Origin: Bacteroidales bacterium
Lineage (GTDB): Bacteria > Bacteroidota > Bacteroidia > Bacteroidales > F082
Assembly: GCA_017537965.1 (NCBI GenBank)
Contig: JAFYJV010000029.1
Location: forward strand, 1 to 64,000
DNA length: 64,000 bases
Direction: 5' to 3'
Part shown: positions 48,093-55,805 of the stretch, one piece after another
Layout: each line of letters begins with the position of its first letter
Numbering within the stretch: position 1 is the stretch's first letter
Program-made: the position numbers and the translations under genes
The notes under the pieces: generated by a model
The model's database searches: none
What the model saw: only the letters and a program-made list of their open reading frames with translations
What the model was told of the DNA's origin: nothing

Positions 48093-49117
48093 AGAGAGTT
48101 GCCGTCGTCATCTTGAATTATAATGGCAAGGACTTCCTTGAGAGGTTTCTTCCCAACGTCATCGAGAATACCGATGCCGCTTTGGCTGATATTGTGGTGG
48201 CCGACAATGCCTCTACGGATGGATCAGTGGACTTCATGCGTGAGCGTTTTCCAGATATTCGTTTGATTGTCAATGATTTCAATGGTGGATTTGCAACGGG
48301 TTACAATATCGCGCTCCGTCAGGTAGAAGCCGAGTATTTCGTGCTTTTGAACTCAGATATCGAGGTGACGCCGCATTGGATCGAGCCGGTTATAGAACTG
48401 ATGGATTCGGATCAGGATATTGCCGCCTGCCAACCCAAGATTCTTTCCTATTACGATAAGGAGGCTTTTGAGTATGCAGGTGCTGCGGGTGGCTTCATCG
48501 ACCGTTATGGCTATCCTTTCTGCCGTGGCCGTTTGTTCCAGCATCTTGAGAAGGATCATGGTCAGTATGACGATAATCGAGAGGTGTTTTGGGCGACGGG
48601 CGCCTGCATGTTTGTCCGCTCGGAACTCTATCTGCAGAAAGGAGGCCTTGACGACTCTTTCTTTGCCCACATGGAAGAGATCGACTTCTGTTGGAGGATG
48701 AAAAACTTGGGATTCAAGATCTTCTGTTGCCCCCAATCCAAGGTGTATCATATTGGAGGCGGCACCTTGCCGAAGAGCTCTGCTCGCAAGACCTTCTTGA
48801 ATTTTAGAAATAACCTGTCGCTTTTGTACAAAAACCTCCCTGACGGACGTGTTTTTTGGACCATCGCTTATCGGATCCTGCTTGACTGGGTGGCGGCGGT
48901 CAAGTTCCTCTGCGGTGGTGGCTTTGGAGATTTTTGGGCGGTGATCCGTGCCCATTTCGCTTTTTATGGCCGTCTTTCCAAGTTAAGGAAGGCGCGCCGA
49001 CAGTTGCCGCACAGCATGGTGAGTCAGATGTACCAGCGTAACATCGTCTTCGAGAATTTCATGAGGGGCAAAAAGTGCTTCTCAGAGTTGGATCCCAAGC
49101 AGTTCTCTCAAGGCTAA
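48089..49117 (+). CDS. Family 2 glycosyltransferase
   Basis: A 342-residue GT-A enzyme. N-terminal VVILNYNGKDFLERFLPN, the first acidic motif VVADNASTDGS, the DxD-like LLNSDIEV, and an acceptor-site FFAHMEEIDFCWRMKNLG. The C-terminal part includes a hydrophobic segment for membrane contact. It probably adds a sugar (rhamnose-type enzymes are the closest memory match) to a surface polysaccharide or lipid. The last 36 bases overlap the convergent aroQ. Confidence 0.9.
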   Translation: MKRVAVVILNYNGKDFLERFLPNVIENTDAALADIVVADNASTDGSVDFMRERFPDIRLIVNDFNGGFATGYNIALRQVEAEYFVLLNSDIEVTPHWIEPVIELMDSDQDIAACQPKILSYYDKEAFEYAGAAGGFIDRYGYPFCRGRLFQHLEKDHGQYDDNREVFWATGACMFVRSELYLQKGGLDDSFFAHMEEIDFCWRMKNLGFKIFCCPQSKVYHIGGGTLPKSSARKTFLNFRNNLSLLYKNLPDGRVFWTIAYRILLDWVAAVKFLCGGGFGDFWAVIRAHFAFYGRLSKLRKARRQLPHSMVSQMYQRNIVFENFMRGKKCFSELDPKQFSQG

Positions 49118-49510
49118 GGCGTAGCCTTTCATACCGTGTCCCATGATGCATCGCTTGCAAGCGTCCGCTGTGAAGGAATGACGGCGGTAGGGCTCGCGTT
49201 GGCTGATGTCGGTCAGATGAACCTCGACAACGGGAATGCCGATGGAGCGGATACAGTCGGCCAGGGCAATGGAGGTGTGGGCGTATGCCCCTGGGTTCAT
49301 CACCACCCCGGAATAGATTCCGTCGGCTTCTTGCAACTTGTCGATCAACACGCCTTCATGGTTCGATTGGAAGTAGTCGAGCTGCATTTCGGGGAACTCG
49401 GCGCGCAATGTTGGTAGATAGTCCTCAAATGATTGGGTGCCATAGATATCAGGCTCACGTCTCCCGAGCAGGTTGAGATTGGGGCCGTTGAGAATCAAAA
49501 TTTTTTCCAT
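49082..49510 (-). CDS. aroQ: 3-dehydroquinate dehydratase, type II
   Basis: A 142-residue dodecameric enzyme of the shikimate pathway. Motifs: LILNGPNLNLLGRREPDIYG with the catalytic Tyr, FQSNHEG, INPGAYAHTS-like MNPGAYAHTS, and VEVHLTDISQREPYR. Length is standard. The 3' end overlaps the glycosyltransferase gene by 36 bases. The ATG is four bases behind TACCTTTG (49515-49522), a candidate leaderless start. Confidence 0.95.
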   Translation of the reverse strand: MEKILILNGPNLNLLGRREPDIYGTQSFEDYLPTLRAEFPEMQLDYFQSNHEGVLIDKLQEADGIYSGVVMNPGAYAHTSIALADCIRSIGIPVVEVHLTDISQREPYRRHSFTADACKRCIMGHGMKGYALALRELLGIQL

Positions 49511-49514
49511 AATG

Positions 49515-49522
49515 CAAAGGTA
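49515..49522 (-). promoter_or_regulatory. -7 element abutting aroQ
   Basis: CAAAGGTA on the plus strand, TACCTTTG on the minus strand, four bases before ATG 49510. Confidence 0.5.
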
Positions 49523-49535
49523 GTAACTTTTTTTG

Positions 49536-49543
49536 TATATTTG
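49536..49543 (+). promoter_or_regulatory. -7 element for the aldo/keto reductase gene
   Basis: TATATTTG, 35 bases before ATG 49579, divergent from the aroQ promoter. Confidence 0.5.
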
Positions 49544-49578
49544 ATGCGAATTAAACCGAATTATGAAAGGGTAGCACT

Positions 49579-50598
49579 ATGAAGAGAATTTCCATCGGTG
49601 GTACTGGATTAAAGGTCAACAAGAACGGCTTTGGGGCCCTGCCTATTCAACGTGTCAGCATGAAAGAGGCGGTTTACCTGCTGCAGAAGGCCTACGACAA
49701 TGGCGTCGATTTCTATGACACGGCGCGGTTCTATACTGACAGTGAGGAGAAGATCGGCGAAGCGCTATCGGGATGCCGCGACAAGATCGTGATTGCCTCC
49801 AAGACAGGTGCCGCCACTGTTGAGGCGTTCTGGAAAGACCTGCATACCACACTGAAGAATCTGAGGACGGATTATCTCGACATCTATCAGTTTCATAATC
49901 CTGCCTATTGTCCGAAGCCAGGCGACAAGGCTGGCCTGTACGATGCCATGGAGGTGGCCAAGCGCCAAGGGAAGGTCCGCTTCATCGGCATCAGCAACCA
50001 CCGCCAGTCGGTCGCCAAGGAGGCTGTTGAGAGGCGCTTGTATGACACCCTTCAATATCCTTTCTCCTATCTCTCGTCGGAGGATGACATGGCCATTGTA
50101 GAGGCAGCCAGGAAACAGGGGATGGGTTTCATCTGCATGAAAGCCCTTGCAGGTGGTTTGATTACCGACTCCGCGCTTGCTTATGCCTTTTTGGATCAGT
50201 ATGACTATGTATTGCCAATCTGGGGCATCCAGCGGGAAAGCGAGTTGGACGAGTTCATCTCCTATCAGTCGGCGCCGCCGGAGATGTCGCCAAAGATGTG
50301 GAAAAAGATCGAGGAGGATCGTAAGAGTTGTTCCGGTGACTTCTGTCGCGGATGTGGGTATTGCATGCCTTGTACGGTTGGCATTCAGATCAACGATTGC
50401 GCAAGGATGAGCCTCTTTTTGCGGCGTGCTCCCTTGAGTGTCTATTTGACCGAGGAATGGGCCGAGAAGATGAAGGTGATCGAACAGTGCGTGCAGTGCA
50501 ATGCCTGTCGTGAACGTTGCCCGTACGGTTTGAATATACCTGATCTGTTGCGACGTAACTATGATGATTTTCAGGTGTTTTGGAAGAATCGGCAATAA
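49579..50598 (+). CDS. Aldo/keto reductase with 4Fe-4S ferredoxin domain
   Basis: A 339-residue protein. Residues 1-245 are an aldo/keto reductase barrel (GVDFYDTARFYTDSEEKIGE, KTGAATVEAF, GISNHRQSV). The C-terminal 90 residues carry cysteine clusters CRGCGYCMPC and CVQCNACRERCPYG, expected to bind iron-sulfur clusters. The usual Tyr of the AKR tetrad is present (DTARFY). Such fusions are common in anaerobes; the substrate is unknown. Confidence 0.9.
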   Translation: MKRISIGGTGLKVNKNGFGALPIQRVSMKEAVYLLQKAYDNGVDFYDTARFYTDSEEKIGEALSGCRDKIVIASKTGAATVEAFWKDLHTTLKNLRTDYLDIYQFHNPAYCPKPGDKAGLYDAMEVAKRQGKVRFIGISNHRQSVAKEAVERRLYDTLQYPFSYLSSEDDMAIVEAARKQGMGFICMKALAGGLITDSALAYAFLDQYDYVLPIWGIQRESELDEFISYQSAPPEMSPKMWKKIEEDRKSCSGDFCRGCGYCMPCTVGIQINDCARMSLFLRRAPLSVYLTEEWAEKMKVIEQCVQCNACRERCPYGLNIPDLLRRNYDDFQVFWKNRQ

Positions 50599-50645
50599 GG
50601 GTTGAAAAAACCGTCTTTTTCCGAATTGGATATACGGAAAAATAT

Positions 50646-50653
50646 TACTTTTG
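50646..50653 (+). promoter_or_regulatory. -7 element for the cobalamin-regulated operon
   Basis: TACTTTTG with TTG at 50626-50628 (17-base gap), immediately upstream of the riboswitch. Confidence 0.55.
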
Positions 50654-50663
50654 CAAACGATAT

Positions 50664-50820
50664 GTGGTGTCCGCAAGGACTCAATAGGGAATCAGGTGTG
50701 AATCCTGGACAGTTCCCGCTGCTGTGTTGGTTGCACGCTCTCCACGATGCCACTGTCGGACACTAGTCTGATGGGAAGGCGGCTGAGCATAGACCGAAGT
50801 CAGAAGACCTGCCTCATGTC
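50664..50820 (+). promoter_or_regulatory. Cobalamin (adenosylcobalamin) riboswitch
   Basis: The conserved core is intact: GGGAATCAGGTGTGAATCC, then GGACAGTTCCCGCTGCTGT (50687-50724), and the B12 box AGTCAGAAGACCTGCC near 50798-50813. It lies between a promoter and the gene at 50928 and should shut off the operon when cobalamin is plentiful. The following stretch to 50927 probably holds the expression platform; the exact regulatory hairpin was not resolved. Confidence 0.95.
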
Positions 50821-50927
50821 ATGAAACAAAGCTTTCGGGACAAGAGCTGGGTTATGCTGTTTTATTTAAGGTATCCAACACCATCCCTGAAGTTTTGAGG
50901 TAAATGATTTATTAACCTTTAAAACTT

Positions 50928-52133
50928 ATGTTTATGCGTATCAAAAACTTTACTCTTTTGTTCCTTATGGGACTTTTCGGTCTTTTTTCGACCAACCTCT
51001 TTGCTCAAGAGGATGCCACCATCGCCCCCGAAAACATCAAATACTGGATTGGTGAAGGCGATAACGAAGTGATTTTCATCGTCAACTGGAATAATCCCGA
51101 CACCGCTTTGGCATGGGGCTATCGCTTTTCTGGTGAAAGCGTTGTGCTGAAGACCATCATGGATGATATTGCTGCAGCTGATAACCGTTTTGGCTATACT
51201 GCCAGTGGTAGTTCTATTGAAGATGTTACTTTCAATAATGGTGAACTTGATTTGAGCTTGACAGAACAATTTTGGGTCATGTTTCTGGTGGACGGCCAAC
51301 CAGTTTGGGACTATTTTGACGTCCAGACCATTGCCAATGGTCAATATGTAAAAGTGGGTGATACCTATTGCGGCACAATGGTTGACCCTGAGAATTGGAT
51401 CTATGTTTGGGAAAAAGAAGTTGCTGCCGTTTATCCATACGCCGAAGAAGCCACGATCGATCCTTCCGAGATTCTCTATTGGGTTGGAGAAGGCGATAAT
51501 AAAGCGATTTTCTGCGTCAACTGGGCGGAGCCGGAAAAGGCGTATGCATGGGGCTATCGTTTCTCATCGGACAATGTGACTGTGGAAAAGATGATGGACG
51601 ACATTGCTGCTGCCGACGGCCGCTTTAACTATGAAGGCGGCGGAGGCATGGTCATGGAAATCACCCTTGATATCAATGGCGTGCAGTTGGCTTTGACTGG
51701 TGACTATTGGATGTACAACGTCAATGGTAGTATGGCATGGTACGGCTATAACGAACAGACTGTGGTGGATGGTGACTTTGTGAAGTTTGGCGATGTGTCA
51801 TGCGCCGTGGAGATCGCTGAGTGGACCTATGTGTGGACGACTTATGTCACGCCTGTCCCGGTCTATAATACCAATGTGAACGAGAATGCTGACATAGCAC
51901 TTGCTCTCAACCCCAATCCTGCCACGTCCTTCACGATGCTGAACACAGGAAACCGCACTGAGAGTGCCGTTGTGATGGTGTCCGATCTTCAAGGCAGGAC
52001 CCTCAGCCGTTTTGCTGCTGGTCAAGGCGACGAACCCATCAGGATTGAGACTTCGGGTCTTAGCGCTGGCATTTATTTTGTCACTGTTAGCGATGCCAAC
52101 GCTCGTCAGACCGTAAAGCTTACCGTGAAATGA
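50928..52133 (+). CDS. T9SS-exported two-repeat surface protein under B12 control
   Basis: A 401-residue protein with signal peptide (LFLMGLFGLFSTNLFA), two related domains of about 135 residues, and a T9SS sorting domain (LNPNPATSFTMLN to RQTVKLTVK). Each domain starts with IKYWIGEGDNEVIFIVNW or ILYWVGEGDNKAIFCVNW and continues AWGYRFS then MDDIAAAD-RF-Y. I know this aWGYRf domain from secreted bacterial proteins but not its ligand. The riboswitch directly upstream makes corrinoid binding at the cell surface the best guess. Its stop overlaps the next start (ATGA). Confidence 0.75.
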   Translation: MFMRIKNFTLLFLMGLFGLFSTNLFAQEDATIAPENIKYWIGEGDNEVIFIVNWNNPDTALAWGYRFSGESVVLKTIMDDIAAADNRFGYTASGSSIEDVTFNNGELDLSLTEQFWVMFLVDGQPVWDYFDVQTIANGQYVKVGDTYCGTMVDPENWIYVWEKEVAAVYPYAEEATIDPSEILYWVGEGDNKAIFCVNWAEPEKAYAWGYRFSSDNVTVEKMMDDIAAADGRFNYEGGGGMVMEITLDINGVQLALTGDYWMYNVNGSMAWYGYNEQTVVDGDFVKFGDVSCAVEIAEWTYVWTTYVTPVPVYNTNVNENADIALALNPNPATSFTMLNTGNRTESAVVMVSDLQGRTLSRFAAGQGDEPIRIETSGLSAGIYFVTVSDANARQTVKLTVK

Positions 52134-53317
52134 AAAAACTGTTATCCATATTTTTAGTGATCCTCCCGTTACTGTCGGTGGCGCAGTTTGCGCCACCGGC
52201 GGGGCAGGAGGGAAGTACGGCCATCGACGCAGACGACCCTCTCTTCGTCGCTTGGGCAACGGGATGTACCGTTGAACGCGGCCCGATGCGTATCGACAAA
52301 CCGCAGAATGGCCTCGCGTCGTATGGTGTCGAGGCGGATGCGTTAGGCAAAGCCGACGACACCCTGCTGGTCAGCCTTGGCGACGGTGGCAAGGCCATCT
52401 TGACTTTCGAATCCCCGATCTGTAACGGACCAGGACCCGACTTCGCCGTCTTCGAGAACCCCTTGAAATGGGCGGTCGATACCAATCTCTATTTCTTGGA
52501 GTTGGCGTTCGTCGAGGTAAGTTCCGACGGAGCGAATTTCGTACGTTTTCCCGCCTATTCCTACATCCCAACAGAAACCCAAGTGGGCACGTTTGCCTGT
52601 ACGGATCCCAAGATGATCCACAACCTGGCAGGGAAGTATATGCCCCACTATGGGACGCCTTTTGAGCTGGACGACCTGCCGGAGACGCCTGGATTGGATA
52701 AGGACAACATCACCCATGTCCGCATCGTGGATGTGGTGGGTTGCATCAACCCTGAATACGCCACATACGACTGCGAAGGACGTATCATCAACGATCCATG
52801 GCCGACCCCGTTCAATTCGAGTGGCTTCGATCTTGATGCCGTAGGTGTCATCCATGACTTGGCGCATTCCATGACGACTACCTATCATGTTACGGTGACC
52901 TGCAACCCCGAAGAGGGTGAGGTCGTCGGCGAAGGCGATTATTTGGAAGGTTCTAACATCACCATCACGGCCATCCCTCGTTCGGGATACCGTTTCAAAT
53001 CATGGAATGATGGTGTCACCGACAATCCGCGTTTGTTTACGGTGATGAGCGACATCACGCTCATCGCTCTCTTTGAAGGGACCGGCGTTGACGAGTTTGG
53101 CCATCGTTCCTTGACATTGTGCCCGAATCCTGTACGCGACCTGTTGTCAGTGCAGGGCGGCGAGGTGCAGTCGATGTGTGTTTATTCTGTCGATGGGCAA
53201 CTTATGAAGACTTCCGAGACATTATCGGTGGATCTCTCAGATCTCGCTCCTGGCCTCTATCTCGTAAGAATGGTCGCTGAAGGAAAAACCATGGTGAAAA
53301 GAATCATTAAACAGTAA
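52130..53317 (+). CDS. T9SS-exported surface protein, second gene of B12 operon
   Basis: A 395-residue protein with signal peptide (MKKLLSIFLVILPLLSVAQ). Residues about 20-240 form one domain with the phrases GDGGKAILTFESPICNGPGP, DFAVFENPL and FLELAFVEVSSDGANFVRFP, seen in Bacteroidetes surface proteins encoded at cobalamin loci. A beta-repeat domain (YHVTVTCNPEEGEVVGEGDY) and a T9SS sorting domain (LCPNPVRDLLSVQGG) follow. Likely ligand: corrinoids, from context only. It is coupled to both neighbours (ATGA before, five bases after). Confidence 0.72.
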   Translation: MKKLLSIFLVILPLLSVAQFAPPAGQEGSTAIDADDPLFVAWATGCTVERGPMRIDKPQNGLASYGVEADALGKADDTLLVSLGDGGKAILTFESPICNGPGPDFAVFENPLKWAVDTNLYFLELAFVEVSSDGANFVRFPAYSYIPTETQVGTFACTDPKMIHNLAGKYMPHYGTPFELDDLPETPGLDKDNITHVRIVDVVGCINPEYATYDCEGRIINDPWPTPFNSSGFDLDAVGVIHDLAHSMTTTYHVTVTCNPEEGEVVGEGDYLEGSNITITAIPRSGYRFKSWNDGVTDNPRLFTVMSDITLIALFEGTGVDEFGHRSLTLCPNPVRDLLSVQGGEVQSMCVYSVDGQLMKTSETLSVDLSDLAPGLYLVRMVAEGKTMVKRIIKQ

Positions 53318-53322
53318 ACGCC

Positions 53323-54399
53323 ATGAAAAGAATCTCATTTCTTGTTTGCTTGATTGCTGCGTTATGGATGTGCTCGTGTAACCACGACCCAGAACCACCA
53401 ATTGATGCCATCATAGGCAAGGGGGTGTTCATCCTGAACGAAGGTACCTACACGTATGCCAGTTCCTCGCTGAGCTTCTATGATCCATCGGAGGATACTG
53501 TTGCCAACAACTTGTTCTATCGTGTCAACGGCTCTCCAATCGGCGATGTTGGCCAAAGCCTCGCATTGATGGATGGCAAGCTTTATATTGTGGTGAACAA
53601 CAGCAATTACATCTATAAGGTGGACGCGAATACATTGGTATGCGATACCTTGCAGCCCTATATGATCAATGACTTCTATTCGCCTCGTTTCATGCTGCCG
53701 GTTTCGCCAGACAAAGCCTATGTCTCGGATTTGGCAGGCACAGTGCTGTGGATCGTCAACCCTATAGAAATGACTCATTTGGGCAGCATCGATATGGGAA
53801 AGTCCACCGAGACCATGGTGCAAGTCGGCAACGAAGTGTATGTGACCAATTGGTCGAGATACTATGTCCAAGGAATGGAAAACAACTCTGTTCAGGTGGT
53901 TGACGTCAATAACGACATCAAAGTCGCAGAGATCACGGTTGGAATGGAACCCAATGGCATGGTGGTGGATAAAAACGGCATGGTTTGGGTGCTTTGCGAA
54001 GGAGATGTAAATGATGAAGACGTGCCCAGTACGCTATGGCGCATCGATCCGAGAACCAAGAGTTCCATTTTGGTCAGGACGTTTGACAAGAAAGCCTTGA
54101 ATCTGGCTATTGATCCGTCGGGTTGTTATCTGTATTATATCTATGGAGGCGACTGGACGGTCAGTGGCGATGTGTGTCGAGCCAACATTGACAGCCCGGC
54201 AGAGGAAGACGGTTTCAGGATTCCAGCTGAAGGGAGGATGTTCTATAAACTCTTTGTGGACCCAACAAATGGTGACATCTATGTGTCAGATGCCAAGACC
54301 TATACGGTGAGTGGGACGGTGTATCGCTATACATCGGACGGTTTGTTGCTGAGCTCGTTCAACGTGGGCATTTGTCCTGGGTTTATGTTGTTTAATTAA
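53323..54399 (+). CDS. Beta-propeller surface lipoprotein (DUF5074, BtuG-like)
   Basis: A 358-residue lipoprotein; lipobox near residue 19 (ALWMCSC). The rest is a YncE/DUF5074-type seven-bladed propeller with repeated ...YVSDLAGTVLWIVNP, VEVYVTNWSRYYVQG-type and NGMVWVLCEGDVND blades. In Bacteroides the propeller lipoprotein BtuG captures cobalamin at the cell surface with very high affinity, next to BtuB. Location in a cobalamin-riboswitch operon makes the same role likely here, although no btuB is adjacent. Confidence 0.8.
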   Translation: MKRISFLVCLIAALWMCSCNHDPEPPIDAIIGKGVFILNEGTYTYASSSLSFYDPSEDTVANNLFYRVNGSPIGDVGQSLALMDGKLYIVVNNSNYIYKVDANTLVCDTLQPYMINDFYSPRFMLPVSPDKAYVSDLAGTVLWIVNPIEMTHLGSIDMGKSTETMVQVGNEVYVTNWSRYYVQGMENNSVQVVDVNNDIKVAEITVGMEPNGMVVDKNGMVWVLCEGDVNDEDVPSTLWRIDPRTKSSILVRTFDKKALNLAIDPSGCYLYYIYGGDWTVSGDVCRANIDSPAEEDGFRIPAEGRMFYKLFVDPTNGDIYVSDAKTYTVSGTVYRYTSDGLLLSSFNVGICPGFMLFN

Positions 54400-54411
54400 A
54401 AAGTTGGAAGG

Positions 54412-54570
54412 ATGAGAAAAAGATGTCCGAGATGTGGCAAGGAGTTCGAGTGTGTCCACTCGAAGGACTGCTGGTGTGCCAAGGTGATCCTCAGTGAGGA
54501 GACCCGTTCAAAGATGAAAGATTATCACGACTGTTTATGCAAGGAATGTCTCGAAAGCTTGTCAGAATAG
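54412..54570 (+). CDS. Cysteine-rich CWC-family small protein
   Basis: A 52-residue protein with eight cysteines: RCPRCGKEFEC, then DCWCAKV, then CLCKECLE. This matches the Cys_rich_CWC family (PF14375), small zinc- or metal-binding proteins of unknown role. ATG 54412 has GGAAGG just upstream. The last 34 bases overlap the start of the BtuF-like gene in another frame, so the two are translationally linked. Similar small proteins are often found between cobalamin-uptake genes. Confidence 0.8.
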   Translation: MRKRCPRCGKEFECVHSKDCWCAKVILSEETRSKMKDYHDCLCKECLESLSE

Positions 54571-55718
54571 GTGTCCTTGCTTGGCTTTGCTTGATGCTTG
54601 TGATGGCATCGTGCAAGAACCATACGCAGAAGAATGTGATCCCCGTAGCTGTTTCGCAGCAGGATAGCATCGTTGGGAATCTCTTCCGTTATGCCAAGAA
54701 CGTGGTGGCTTTTCCGACGGGGTATGGCTATCTGCTGGAGGTGCTGAATCCATGGGATTCGACAGCCAAGCTGGGGCGTTTTGCTTTGGTGGATGCTGGA
54801 CATTCGTCAGACGCTGTTCATGAAGAAGGTGCGGTTGTTGTACAACTTCCAGTACAGTCTGTCATCTCCTTTTCTTCCACTCAGTGGTCAGTCTTTCTTG
54901 AGTTGGGTGAGATAGAAAGGGTGAAAGGCATCTTGGAGGGGAGAAACATCCATTGTCCCGAGATGCACCGGTTGCTTGCCGAGGGCGTGGTGAAGGATGT
55001 TGGCACTGAATCGGCCAAGAACATGGAGCTGATGATCAGTATGCATCCCGACATCATTCTTTATTCACCTTATTTCGATGGAAATCAGGAGCCGTTGTCG
55101 GTGACCGGCGCGGCCCTTTTTCCCTTTGCCGATTATCTAGAGTCCACTCCTTTGGGCCGCGCCGAGTGGATTCGTGTAGTGGGGCTGTTGTCTGGTTGCA
55201 GCGATCGTGCCGACGCTTGGTTCGACGACATAGAGCGACGTTACAACGAATTGAAAGACTGGTGTGCCGATGTGCAGGAGCGGCCCACCGTGTTCTCCGA
55301 CCTTGCCTTCAACGGCCAATGGTATGTGGCAGGCGGAAAGAGCTACATCGCCCAGCTTTTCGAGGATGCCGGTGCGGATTACATCTGGAAGGACGATCCG
55401 TCCACGGCGAGTTTTCCTCTTGATTCGGAGACCATCCTTGCCAAGGCGCAACATGCCGACTTTTGGAGGATCGCCAATTCCTCTTCCTTGCCGATGACCT
55501 ACGAACGTTTGAAGAAAGAGAACGCCGTCTATGCGCTTTTCGATGCCTATAAGCGTCATAAGATCATCGTTTGCGACATCCAGGATTCGGGCTATTTCGA
55601 GACCTCTCAAATTGAGCCCGACATTCTGCTCGCCGATTTTATCTGTTGTTTCCATCCTGAGATTATGGCTGCCCATCAGCCCGATTACCGGACGAAGTAT
55701 TACAGGTTGCTGAAATAG
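54537..55718 (+). CDS. BtuF-like corrinoid/iron-siderophore binding lipoprotein
   Basis: A 393-residue ABC-type periplasmic binding protein (PF01497). The N-terminus has a lipobox (LMLVMASC). The first lobe shows ELMISMHPDIILYSPYF, the second TVFSDLAFNGQWYVAGGKSY and LDSETILAKAQHADFW, with the usual long connecting helix. The riboswitch and the propeller gene upstream point to cobalamin rather than siderophore. The permease (BtuC) and ATPase (BtuD) genes are not in this window. ATG 54546 is a second possible start. Confidence 0.85.
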   Translation: MQGMSRKLVRIGVLAWLCLMLVMASCKNHTQKNVIPVAVSQQDSIVGNLFRYAKNVVAFPTGYGYLLEVLNPWDSTAKLGRFALVDAGHSSDAVHEEGAVVVQLPVQSVISFSSTQWSVFLELGEIERVKGILEGRNIHCPEMHRLLAEGVVKDVGTESAKNMELMISMHPDIILYSPYFDGNQEPLSVTGAALFPFADYLESTPLGRAEWIRVVGLLSGCSDRADAWFDDIERRYNELKDWCADVQERPTVFSDLAFNGQWYVAGGKSYIAQLFEDAGADYIWKDDPSTASFPLDSETILAKAQHADFWRIANSSSLPMTYERLKKENAVYALFDAYKRHKIIVCDIQDSGYFETSQIEPDILLADFICCFHPEIMAAHQPDYRTKYYRLLK

Positions 55719-55768
55719 ACTTGTTTACAAAAACTTTTAATTTAATCCCTGTTATCAAAAATTTGTTT

Positions 55769-55776
55769 TATTTTTG
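55769..55776 (+). promoter_or_regulatory. -7 element for the FISUMP lipoprotein gene
   Basis: TATTTTTG, 30 bases before ATG 55806. Confidence 0.5.
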
Positions 55777-55805
55777 TAATCATCTTGTAATTAATTCTAG
55801 TTATT

